This document shows, in pieces, positions 15,568-22,836 of a stretch of DNA of 23,158 bases. The notes under the pieces were generated by a model. It saw nothing but the letters and a program-made list of their open reading frames with translations. It searched no databases and was not told where the DNA came from. Origin of the DNA: Spartobacteria bacterium UBA5019 (GTDB taxonomy: Bacteria > Verrucomicrobiota > Verrucomicrobiia > Chthoniobacterales > Terrimicrobiaceae); assembly GCA_002396485.1 (NCBI GenBank), contig DGXZ01000044.1, positions 1 through 23,158 of the forward strand, read 5' to 3'. The position numbers were made by a program, and so were the translations under genes. Within the stretch, counting starts at the first letter, position 1, and each line of letters starts with the position of its first letter.

Positions 15568-16413
15568 TTACACCGGAGACTCCACCTTGGAGCGTTCTTT
15601 TTTATTCAAGGCCCTGCGGAGTTTGTTGAGGGCAATGTTTTGCACTTGGCGGATACGCTCGCGGGTGACACCGAATTTTTCCCCGACTTCCTCGAGTGTC
15701 TTGAGGCGCGTACCATCAAGACCAAAACGGGAGTTGATGATGCGGCGCTCACGCTCGTCGAGAACATCGAGGAGATCGCCGACCTCGTCACGGAGATCTT
15801 TGTCGCGAAGGACCTCGTAGGGGTCCATCGCCTCCTCGTCGCCGATGATATCACCGAGAGCGGTGGAATCCTCGTCGTTGATCGGTTGATCCAACGAGGT
15901 CGGGCGGATGGCTGCACTTTTGAGAGCGGCAACCTTCGAGACGCCCATGCCGACTTCCTCGGCGAGTTCCTCATCGGTGGGTTCGCGGCCGAGTTCCTCG
16001 GTCATCTGATTGGAAACGCGGCGGAGCTTGGCGATCTTGTCTACGAGGTGGACAGGGAGGCGGATCGTTTTGCTCTGGTTTGCGAGGGCACGCTTGATCG
16101 ATTGCTTGATCCACCAAGCCGCATAGGTACTGAGTTTCCCGCCTTTTTTAGGGTCAAAGCGCTCCACAGCCTTCATGAGGCCAATGTTGCCCTCGGAGAT
16201 GAGATCGAGGAGCGGGAGGCCGAAATTGCTGTAGTCGCGCGCGATTTTCACCACGAGACGGAGGTTCGATCGGATCATGATGGCCCGCGCCTCTTTGTCG
16301 CCGCGTTTGATGCGGCGAGCGAGTTTGACCTCCTCTTGAACAGTGATGAGGGGATACGCGCCAATTTCGCGCAGGTAGAGTTGAAAGCCGTTGTCGTTGT
16401 CTTCGAATGCCAT
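15568..16413 (-). CDS. RNA polymerase sigma-70 family factor (RpoD/RpoS-like)
   Basis: This 281-residue protein directs RNA polymerase to promoters. Region 1.2 is FQLYLREIGAYPLIT (10-24). Region 2 spans about 41-118 and contains SEGNIGLMKAVERFDP and STYAAWWIKQSIKRAL, which melt and read the -10 box. Region 3 runs about 120-200. Region 4 (about 213-270) ends TRERIRQVQNIALNKLRRAL, the -35-binding helix-turn-helix. It lacks the long acidic region 1.1 and the non-conserved insert of large primary sigma factors, so it may be a group 2 or a short primary-type factor. I chose ATG 16413 because family homology starts there. A 304-residue form from an upstream start at 16482 is less likely. Confidence 0.92.
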   Translation of the reverse strand: MAFEDNDNGFQLYLREIGAYPLITVQEEVKLARRIKRGDKEARAIMIRSNLRLVVKIARDYSNFGLPLLDLISEGNIGLMKAVERFDPKKGGKLSTYAAWWIKQSIKRALANQSKTIRLPVHLVDKIAKLRRVSNQMTEELGREPTDEELAEEVGMGVSKVAALKSAAIRPTSLDQPINDEDSTALGDIIGDEEAMDPYEVLRDKDLRDEVGDLLDVLDERERRIINSRFGLDGTRLKTLEEVGEKFGVTRERIRQVQNIALNKLRRALNKKERSKVESPV

Positions 16414-16566
16414 TGTTTTGATTTCTTTGAAGTTACGAATTGAAATTTCTCTAGGATGCTTCGGACGTTGTTTAGACGACACGTTGCAACGGTTATTTCA
16501 GACCTCTGGTTTTCGAATTCGTTCAAAAAAATTCCGCAGCACTGGACTTCATGCTGAAATTGTGGG

Positions 16567-17424
16567 ATGTCTCGCTTCGTGACTGTTCCAAAGTCATCTT
16601 GCGCATCGGCAGAAACCCCGGGGATTTTAGCTCAATTGGCTGGCCCTCGCATCCAGGGAATGGCTTTAGGTGTTTGGACAGCTGGAGTTTTTGTATTTCT
16701 CTACCTGCCTATCGCCTTGCTTGTGGTCTTTTCATTCAATTCATCGCGATTGAATATTCAATGGGAGGGATTTTCCTTGCAATGGTATGCCGCATTATTC
16801 TCCAACAAGGTTTTGCTCGCCGCATTCCAGAATAGCCTAATCGTGGCCTCGACGACGACCGTGCTCTCAACTGTGCTGGGCACACTCGGCGCTTGGATGC
16901 TTTACCGCTACCGGTTTCCATTTCAACGGGCCCTCGGCTTGCTGATTTTCGTTCCTATGGTGATGCCAGAGGTTTTGATGGGAGTGAGTTTATTAGTTTT
17001 ATTTGTGCAGGTTCTCAACATCCCTCTTGGATTCACAACGCTGATCATTGCTCATACGACGTTTTGTTTTCCCTTCGTGCTGGTGGGAGTTCAAGCGCGG
17101 CTTCAAGGGCTTGATCCCTCTCTGGAGGAAGCGGCGATGGATCTCGGTGCCACACCTTTTCAAGCGTTCTGGAAAGTCATCTTACCATTTCTCATGCCGG
17201 CCATCGTCGCTGGTGCGCTCATGTCTTTCACGTTGTCGCTGGATGAATACATCGTGAGCGTTTTCACCTCTGGATCGCAGTCCCAGACGCTACCACTTAA
17301 GGTCTATGGCATGGCCAAGGTCGGTCTGAACCCGCAATTGAATGCACTGAGTGCGATTTTCATCGCTGCAACTTTTGCATTTGCTTTATGTGGCCACTTT
17401 TTGGGAAGAAAGAAAAATCTATGA
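16567..17424 (+). CDS. potC: Polyamine ABC transporter permease, PotC-like
   Basis: This 285-residue inner-membrane permease has six helices. The cytoplasmic EAA loop reads EEAAMDLGATPFQAFWKVILP, which docks the ATPase. The block MSFTLSLDEYIVSVFTSGSQSQTLP is characteristic of PotC-type spermidine/putrescine permeases. It is the first gene of a three-gene operon, and its TGA overlaps the potD ATG. The first 31 residues precede the conserved start of the family, so ATG 16660 (MALGVWTAG) is a good alternative. It is divergent from the sigma factor gene. Confidence 0.9.
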   Translation: MSRFVTVPKSSCASAETPGILAQLAGPRIQGMALGVWTAGVFVFLYLPIALLVVFSFNSSRLNIQWEGFSLQWYAALFSNKVLLAAFQNSLIVASTTTVLSTVLGTLGAWMLYRYRFPFQRALGLLIFVPMVMPEVLMGVSLLVLFVQVLNIPLGFTTLIIAHTTFCFPFVLVGVQARLQGLDPSLEEAAMDLGATPFQAFWKVILPFLMPAIVAGALMSFTLSLDEYIVSVFTSGSQSQTLPLKVYGMAKVGLNPQLNALSAIFIAATFAFALCGHFLGRKKNL

Positions 17425-18455
17425 AAAAAACAATGCGGCTCCTCTTCACGCTGACTGCGCTTGCCTTGGGTTCCTCCGCAAGCGCCGCAGCCACAAAGAA
17501 CCTGAACATCTACTGCTGGTCGGAATACATCCCTCAACCGATTATCGACCAGTTTGCAAAAGAAACCGGGGTTAAAGTGACTGTGGAGAACTACGCTTCG
17601 AACGAAGAGATGCTTTCCAAACTCGCTGCGGGCGGAGGCGAATACGACATCATCCAACCCAGCGAATATGTCGTCGAAGCGCTGGTTAAGGAGAAAGTCC
17701 TCCATCCGATCAACCACTCAAAGATTCCCAACCTCAAAAATATCGAGCCTCAGTTTTTGAATATGGCGTTTGATCCGGGCAACAAATTCAGCGTTCCCTT
17801 CATGGCCGGAACTGTCGGCATCATTGTCAATACCGACCTCGTGAAAGACGAAATCAAGGGATTTTCCGATGTCTTCAAGCCCGCAAACAAAGGTAAGATT
17901 GTTGTTCTGGATGATGCGCGGGAAATCGTCTCCTGGGCCCTTCTGAGCAATGGCCTCAACGTAAACCAAGTCACAGAAAAAAATCTCAATAAAATCAAGC
18001 CCGTCCTGGAACAATGGCTTCCGCTGGTGAAAGTTTATGACTCGGACAGCCCCAAGACAGCGCTTCTCAATGGTGATGTCTCCCTGGGCGTGGTCTGGGG
18101 CGGTGAGGGCGCGATTTTGCTGAATAAAAACAAGAAGTTCCGCTGGGTTATTCCAAGCGAAGGCACCCACCTATTCATCGATAGCTTGGCCATTCCCAAG
18201 ACAGCAAAAAATGTCGATAACGCCGAGGCTTTTATGAATTTCATCCTCCGTCCCGAGATCAGCAAACAAATCTCAGAGGAATTTCCCTATCTGAATCCGA
18301 ACCTCGCTGCGAGGGAACTCATGACCAAGAAACAACTGGAGAATCCAGCGAGTTTTCCGAGTGATGAAGAGATGAAAAAAATGCAGATTTTCAAAGACAT
18401 CGGCACCAGAGGATCCGATGTGGAGGAGCTCATCACCACGCTCAAAGCACAATAG
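17421..18455 (+). CDS. potD: Polyamine ABC transporter substrate-binding protein, PotD-like
   Basis: This 344-residue protein has a signal peptide (about 1-22, ending SASAAA) followed by LNIYCWSEYIPQPIIDQF, typical of PotD/PotF. Polyamine-contacting positions of PotD appear as the acidic DDAREI block (164-169), Trp226 in VVWGGEG and Asp254 in LFIDSLAIP. In E. coli PotD, as I recall, the last motif carries a Trp where this protein has Phe; an aromatic residue is kept, but ligand preference could differ. The ATG at 17421 overlaps the potC stop and has an A/G-rich stretch just upstream. The protein delivers polyamine to PotB/PotC. Confidence 0.92.
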   Translation: MKKTMRLLFTLTALALGSSASAAATKNLNIYCWSEYIPQPIIDQFAKETGVKVTVENYASNEEMLSKLAAGGGEYDIIQPSEYVVEALVKEKVLHPINHSKIPNLKNIEPQFLNMAFDPGNKFSVPFMAGTVGIIVNTDLVKDEIKGFSDVFKPANKGKIVVLDDAREIVSWALLSNGLNVNQVTEKNLNKIKPVLEQWLPLVKVYDSDSPKTALLNGDVSLGVVWGGEGAILLNKNKKFRWVIPSEGTHLFIDSLAIPKTAKNVDNAEAFMNFILRPEISKQISEEFPYLNPNLAARELMTKKQLENPASFPSDEEMKKMQIFKDIGTRGSDVEELITTLKAQ

Positions 18456-18456
18456 C

Positions 18457-19347
18457 ATGTCTGGATTCCTCGGGTCGAGCAGTGGCGTCCCGCCAAAAGG
18501 AACGCATCACCGAGATCCTGGCCTTTGGGCGTGGATTTTTCTCTCGCCCCTGATTCTCTGGCTCCTGCTTTTTGTTATCGCTCCGACAGCCATGCTCACG
18601 CTGGTGAGTTTCGCTGAACGAGATTCCCTGGGACGCATTCTGTGGAATTTCAGCCTTCAGAATTATGCCCGCGCCTTTGACTGGGTGTGGTTGAAAATCC
18701 TCCTCGATTCGCTCTTTTACGCGTTCTTGACCACGGTCATCTGCTTGGCTTTGGGCTACCCTGCGGCGTATTTCATCGGGAGAGCGCCCGAACGCTGGCG
18801 GGGATTTTTACTCATGCTGGTGATGGTTCCGTTTTGGACGAGTTTCCTCATCCGCACCTACGCTTGGATCAGTATTCTGAGCAAGGAGGGACTTCTGAAC
18901 AGCCTGCTGATTTCAGCGGGTATTTTTAGCGAACCTGTGTCCCTCCTTTACTCACCTTTCGCCATCGTTCTGGGACTCGTCTATAATTTCCTGCCGTTTA
19001 TGATCCTCCCGATCTACACGAGCGTGGAGAAACTCGACAACGCCATGGTCGAAGCGGCCTACGATCTTGGCGCCGGGCCGCTGCGTGCGTTTTCGCAAGT
19101 CATCATTCCCCTCACCCGCCCCGGTATTGCAGCAGGAGCGATGTTGGTTTTTGTGCCATCCATCGCCATGTTTGCCATCACCACACTCATGGGCGGCGGG
19201 ACAAATCCCACAATTGGCGAGGTCATTTTCAAGCAATTCACCGCTGGGCGAAATCAACCCTTCGGCGCCGCGCTCGGAACCATCCTGCTTTTCGTATTCA
19301 TCCTCGCCCTCTGGCTCGCAAGGAGTCAGAGGGAGCGAGAGGACTGA
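18457..19347 (+). CDS. potB: Polyamine ABC transporter permease, PotB-like
   Basis: This 296-residue permease begins one base after the potD stop. It has a first helix at about 20-45, about five further helices, and the EAA loop VEAAYDLGAGPLRAFSQVIIP. The segments MVPFWTSFLIRTYAWISIL and FLPFMILPIYTSVEKLD are typical of PotB/PotH. With PotC it should form the membrane channel. The order potC-potD-potB differs from the common potA-B-C-D arrangement, and no ATPase gene is in the window. Confidence 0.92.
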   Translation: MSGFLGSSSGVPPKGTHHRDPGLWAWIFLSPLILWLLLFVIAPTAMLTLVSFAERDSLGRILWNFSLQNYARAFDWVWLKILLDSLFYAFLTTVICLALGYPAAYFIGRAPERWRGFLLMLVMVPFWTSFLIRTYAWISILSKEGLLNSLLISAGIFSEPVSLLYSPFAIVLGLVYNFLPFMILPIYTSVEKLDNAMVEAAYDLGAGPLRAFSQVIIPLTRPGIAAGAMLVFVPSIAMFAITTLMGGGTNPTIGEVIFKQFTAGRNQPFGAALGTILLFVFILALWLARSQRERED

Positions 19348-19359
19348 GTGCAGCCATAA

Positions 19360-20373
19360 CTACAGGGCGACCTTTTTTGAGATATACTGGATGACTTTAT
19401 CGAGGCCCTCTTTGATTTCCGCGCAGACTGGAATAACCTTGAGTTTTGGGAAACGGGTTTTGAAGGCCTTCAGGTTTTCTTCCGACTCCGGCAGGTCCAT
19501 TTTATTGGCGATAATACACGACGGCTTGGCCGTGAGCGTGGGATCGTAGAGGCGGAGTTCCTTGCGGAGCGATTGGTAGTCGTCAACCGGGTTCCGGCCC
19601 TCGCTGCCGGCCATGTCGAGGACGAAGAAGAGCGATTTGCAGCGAACGATGTGGCGAAGGAACTCGTGGCCAAGGCCGCGATTTTCGTGGGCGCCTTCGA
19701 TCAAGCCGGGGATGTCGGCCATGGTGACTCGTCCGTATTCGGGAAGATCAATGACACCTACGAGCGGGTGCAGTGTGGTGAATGGGTATGCGGCTGTCTT
19801 TGGCTTGGCGGCGGAGAGTTCGCGAAGGAGCGTGGACTTCCCAGCATTCGGATATCCCACCAGTCCAATATCGGCAATCGTCCGCAGCTCAAATAAAAAC
19901 CAACCCTCTTCGCCAGGATAGCCTTTGGTGACCTGACGCGGCACACGGTTCGTGGAGGATTTGAAATGCGTGTTGCCCTTTCCGCCATCGCCACCTTTGC
20001 TCAGGATGAATTCCTGCCCCGGCTCGGAGAGATCGGCTATGGGCTCTATTTCCACCTCATCGCGCTGGGACTGACCCGCACGATAGATCACCGTGCCGAT
20101 AGGAACCTTGATGTAGTTATGCTCGGCACTCCGTCCATGTTTGTCCTTCCCTTTACCGTGCCCTCCACGTTTGGAGCGGATCAATGGTTCGAAAAACAAT
20201 GCCACCAAGCTGTCCACATCATGGTCGGCCACCAGGATGATATCGCCGCCCTTTCCGCCATCACCACCATCCGGACCGCCGCGCGGGACGAACTTTTCCC
20301 GGCGAAAGCTGCAGCAACCATTTCCACCATCCCCCGCCTTGGCGTGCACGCGGATCTCATCAACAAATTTCAT
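19360..20373 (-). CDS. obg: Obg GTPase (CgtA)
   Basis: This 337-residue GTPase acts in 50S ribosome assembly and stress control. The N-terminal glycine-rich Obg fold (1-160) contains FRREKFVPRGGPDGGDGGKGG. The G domain follows with G1 GYPNAGKST (173-181), G3 DIPG (220-223) and G4 NKMD (290-293). It lacks an extra C-terminal OCT domain or long acidic tail. A basic insertion (GKGKDKHGRSAEHNY, about 73-87) sits in the Obg fold. The ATG at 20373 (MKFVDEIRV) matches the family start. It is convergent with potB (12 bases between) and divergent from the aminotransferase. Confidence 0.96.
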   Translation of the reverse strand: MKFVDEIRVHAKAGDGGNGCCSFRREKFVPRGGPDGGDGGKGGDIILVADHDVDSLVALFFEPLIRSKRGGHGKGKDKHGRSAEHNYIKVPIGTVIYRAGQSQRDEVEIEPIADLSEPGQEFILSKGGDGGKGNTHFKSSTNRVPRQVTKGYPGEEGWFLFELRTIADIGLVGYPNAGKSTLLRELSAAKPKTAAYPFTTLHPLVGVIDLPEYGRVTMADIPGLIEGAHENRGLGHEFLRHIVRCKSLFFVLDMAGSEGRNPVDDYQSLRKELRLYDPTLTAKPSCIIANKMDLPESEENLKAFKTRFPKLKVIPVCAEIKEGLDKVIQYISKKVAL

Positions 20374-20476
20374 GCACGCAAAGTGGCCGACATGACTGGA
20401 CAAGTCGAACCCGAATTGGAAAAGCGAGGGAGTTTTGAGTGTGGAAGCCCGATCGATCGAGTGCTATGGTTTACGC

Positions 20477-21826
20477 ATGAGCACCAGCCCCTCGATTGAA
20501 ACGCTGCGCGACTTGGACCGGCAATACCACCTGCATCCCTTCACGAACCATCTGGACATGCACCAACCGGGCACCCATTTGATTAAGGCCGGCGATGGAT
20601 GTCACCTCATCGATGAGAACGACCGCCGACTGCTTGACGGGCTTGCTGGCCTCTGGTGCGTGAATGTTGGCTACAATTGCGTCGCCATCGTAAAGGCCGT
20701 CGAGGCCCAGATGACGAAGCTCCCCTACTACCCGTCCTTTTTCAACACCACCACCGAACCTCCGATTCGCGTTGCAGAATTTTTGGCAAAAAAAGCACCC
20801 GCCCGTGTGAACCGTACGGTTTTTTCGAACTCGGGCTCCGAGGCCAACGAAACCGCGCTCAAGCTCATCCGCTCCTACCACAAGCTGCGCGGCCAAACTG
20901 AAAAAAAGAAGATCCTCTCCCGCACCTTCTCGTACCACGGCGTGACACTGGCCACATCGAGCATGACCGGCTTGCCGACAGTCTATGAGCCATTCGATCT
21001 GCCGCTTCCAGGCTTCATCCATGTTCCGGGGCCGCACCCCTACGGCTACAACTCGCCGATGGATGCCGAGGCTTTTGGTCGCTGGTGCCTGGCGGAAACG
21101 GCACGCGTCATCCGCGAAGAAGGCCCTGAGACCATTGCCGCCATGTTCGTCGAGCCGATCCAAGGCGCGGGCGGCGTCATTCCGCCGCCTCCTGGCTACC
21201 TTCTTGAACTCCGCGAACTCCTCCGAAAAAACGACATTCTTTTCGTAGCCGACGAAGTCATCACCGCCTTCGGACGTGTCGGCGACTGGTTCGCCAGCAC
21301 ACTCTGGAATCTGGATCCCGACATCATCACTCTAGCCAAAGGCATCACCAGCGGCTACCTCCCACTCGGGGCCACCATGGTCAGCGACGAAATGGCCGAG
21401 ACCGTTTTCAAAGGTGGCTACTTCGCCCATGGCTTCACCTACTCCGGTCACCCCACCAGCGCCGCCGCAGCACTCGCCAACCTGGAAACAATCGAAAACC
21501 TCGGCCTGGTGGAGCGCGTCCGCGATGATGTGGGACCCTATTTCCAGAAAAAACTTCACGCCTTTGCAGAGCACCCAGCCGTCGGCGAAATCCGAGGCCA
21601 CATGCTCATCGGCGCCATCGAACTCCTCCCAAAAGGCGGTCGCCAGGCGATCACTCCCACCACCTCACTCGGCATCCCCGCCGCAGCGCATATCCGCAAC
21701 GAAGGCTCCATCGTTCGAGGCATACGCAACCTCATCGCCGTGGCGCCGCCGCTCATCATCACCCACGCAGAAATCGACGAACTCTTCGCAAGCATCGCGC
21801 GGGGATTAGAGAAGCTTTGGGATTGA
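20477..21826 (+). CDS. Class III PLP-dependent aminotransferase, putrescine-pyruvate transaminase-like
   Basis: This 449-residue enzyme transfers an amino group using pyridoxal phosphate. The cofactor-binding features are SNSGSEANE (117-125), the Asp in FVADEV (259) and the Schiff-base Lys288 in LAKGITSGYLPLGA. SRTFSYHGVTL and TYSGHPTSAAAALANL are shared with putrescine:pyruvate and omega-amino acid transaminases (SpuC-like). Length is normal for that group. A polyamine importer encoded 1.1 kb away supports, but does not prove, putrescine as the donor; beta-alanine:pyruvate or similar activity is possible. ATG 20477 was chosen because it starts just before the conserved N-terminal block. Confidence 0.88.
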   Translation: MSTSPSIETLRDLDRQYHLHPFTNHLDMHQPGTHLIKAGDGCHLIDENDRRLLDGLAGLWCVNVGYNCVAIVKAVEAQMTKLPYYPSFFNTTTEPPIRVAEFLAKKAPARVNRTVFSNSGSEANETALKLIRSYHKLRGQTEKKKILSRTFSYHGVTLATSSMTGLPTVYEPFDLPLPGFIHVPGPHPYGYNSPMDAEAFGRWCLAETARVIREEGPETIAAMFVEPIQGAGGVIPPPPGYLLELRELLRKNDILFVADEVITAFGRVGDWFASTLWNLDPDIITLAKGITSGYLPLGATMVSDEMAETVFKGGYFAHGFTYSGHPTSAAAALANLETIENLGLVERVRDDVGPYFQKKLHAFAEHPAVGEIRGHMLIGAIELLPKGGRQAITPTTSLGIPAAAHIRNEGSIVRGIRNLIAVAPPLIITHAEIDELFASIARGLEKLWD

Positions 21827-21838
21827 AAAATCTGACCT

Positions 21839-21870
21839 GTTAAGCGCAGCAGCATTGTTAAGTGAAGCAG
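21839..21870 (+). repeat. Two short direct repeats after the aminotransferase gene
   Basis: GTTAAGCGCAGCAG (21839-21852) and GTTAAGTGAAGCAG (21857-21870) agree at 12 of 14 positions with an 18-bp period. No function is evident. The surrounding 252-bp gap (21827-22078) holds no convincing gene. Confidence 0.5.
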
Positions 21871-21972
21871 ATCGTGGTGGACCCGAAAAACTTCGCCATC
21901 GTTCCCGATGCGAATTCAACACCATAAAGCGTATCTCAGGCCGATGGACCAAAAGTCGCCATCCCTTCGTGA

Positions 21973-22026
21973 CTTCTGGCATGCTCCCTGCCAATTCCGC
22001 TTCGAGGGCAGCGAGCACGCCAGAAG
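21973..22026. repeat. Large imperfect palindrome in the gap beside the integrase
   Basis: Two 20-base arms (21973-21992 and 22007-22026) pair at 18 of 20 positions around a 14-base loop. Neither strand has a T-run after the stem, so it is not an ordinary intrinsic terminator. It lies about 50 bases beyond the 3' end of the integron integrase remnant. Its function is unknown. Confidence 0.75.
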
Positions 22027-22457
22027 CATGTGGTGACTGGTCATTGCGGACGTTCGGTAATGAAATGAAATGTGATCACTACCCATCCAGCGGGCTCCGC
22101 ACCGAGACGCCCGGACGGTTCAGCACATTCGTGTAGATCATCGTCGTGCTCACATCGCTGTGGCCAAGTAGCTCCTGCACCGTGCGGATATCGGCTCCGC
22201 CCTCCAGCAAATGCGTGGCAAACGAGTGCCGCAGGGTATGCGCCGTGATTTTTTTTGCGATCCCAGCCCGCCGCACTGCCACGCCCAGAGCCTTCCCTAC
22301 TCCGTTGTCATGCACATGATGCCGCCGCCGCACATCGCTGCGAGGATCCTTGCCCACGCTCTTCGATGGAAAAACCCACTGCCACTCCCAACTCTCCACC
22401 GCCCGATCCTCCTCCTAACTAACAAGTTTTATAATGTTACCCTCAAGCATTTTATTT

Positions 22458-22588
22458 AACCACAGAGGACACAGAGAGCACGGAGGGACATTTCAAACAG
22501 AAACAAAAAATCTACACGGCCTTCCGCGTCTATTGATAAACTGCAATTCCCCATTTTCTACTCCGTGATCTCCGTGTCCTCCGTGGTT
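22458..22588. mobile_element. MITE-like element with 28-bp terminal inverted repeats
   Basis: The left end (22458-22485) and right end (22561-22588) are inverted repeats matching at 25 of 28 positions. They enclose 75 bases with no gene. Each end is three 9-bp units of the CTCCGTG type ending in GGTT (AACC at the left). It has no transposase, so movement would need an enzyme supplied elsewhere. It lies inside the integrase gene, and its right edge supplies the TAA that ends the 5' fragment. No clear target duplication is visible. Confidence 0.8.
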
Positions 22589-22808
22589 AGTTTCCGTCCA
22601 ATCGCGTCCCGCCCAGCAAACGCCGCACCTCCTCGCGCGACAGCACCACCGGCAGCCGCGTCGTCCGCTTCGCCTCCAGAGCCTCCTGGTTCCGCTCTGC
22701 CCGCGGCGCGGCAGCGCCCAGCGAAACTCCAGGGTAGGGATGGCTCGCCGCGCCGTCCGACTTCCATGGCGATTCCATTCCATGAACTCGATCGTTGGCC
22801 AACACCCT

Positions 22809-22836
22809 CTCCATGCCCCCTGTGTCCTCGGTGGTC
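22809..22836. repeat. Terminal repeat of MITE-like family, degenerate copy C
   Basis: This block matches the right terminal repeat of the 22458-22588 element at 21 of 28 positions, in the same orientation. It lies inside the N-terminal segment of the broken integrase and is read through in that frame, giving LTTEDTGGMERV. The boundary TTAACC has become TTGACC, so no stop arises. No inverted partner is evident. Confidence 0.6.

Noticed and set aside
15442..16443. 333-codon frame antisense to the sigma factor
   Set aside because: The sigma factor on the other strand is complete. The antisense product is compositionally biased and spans the terminator at 15501-15545.
21839..21918. Possible attC core sites (GTTAAGC, GTTAAGT, ATTCAAC)
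   Set aside because: They fit the 7-bp core consensus, but the order and spacing are wrong for an attC, and no complementary arms join them. Such short degenerate motifs occur by chance.
21806..22018. 70-codon minus-strand frame starting GTG in the gap after the aminotransferase gene
   Set aside because: It overlaps the end of the aminotransferase gene, runs through the palindrome, and has no recognisable pattern or ribosome binding site.
22421..22457. Small frame with a possible ribosome binding site in the AT-rich stretch beside the element
   Set aside because: It would give only about 11 residues (MLEGNIIKLVS), and the stretch is best explained as debris at the integrase break.
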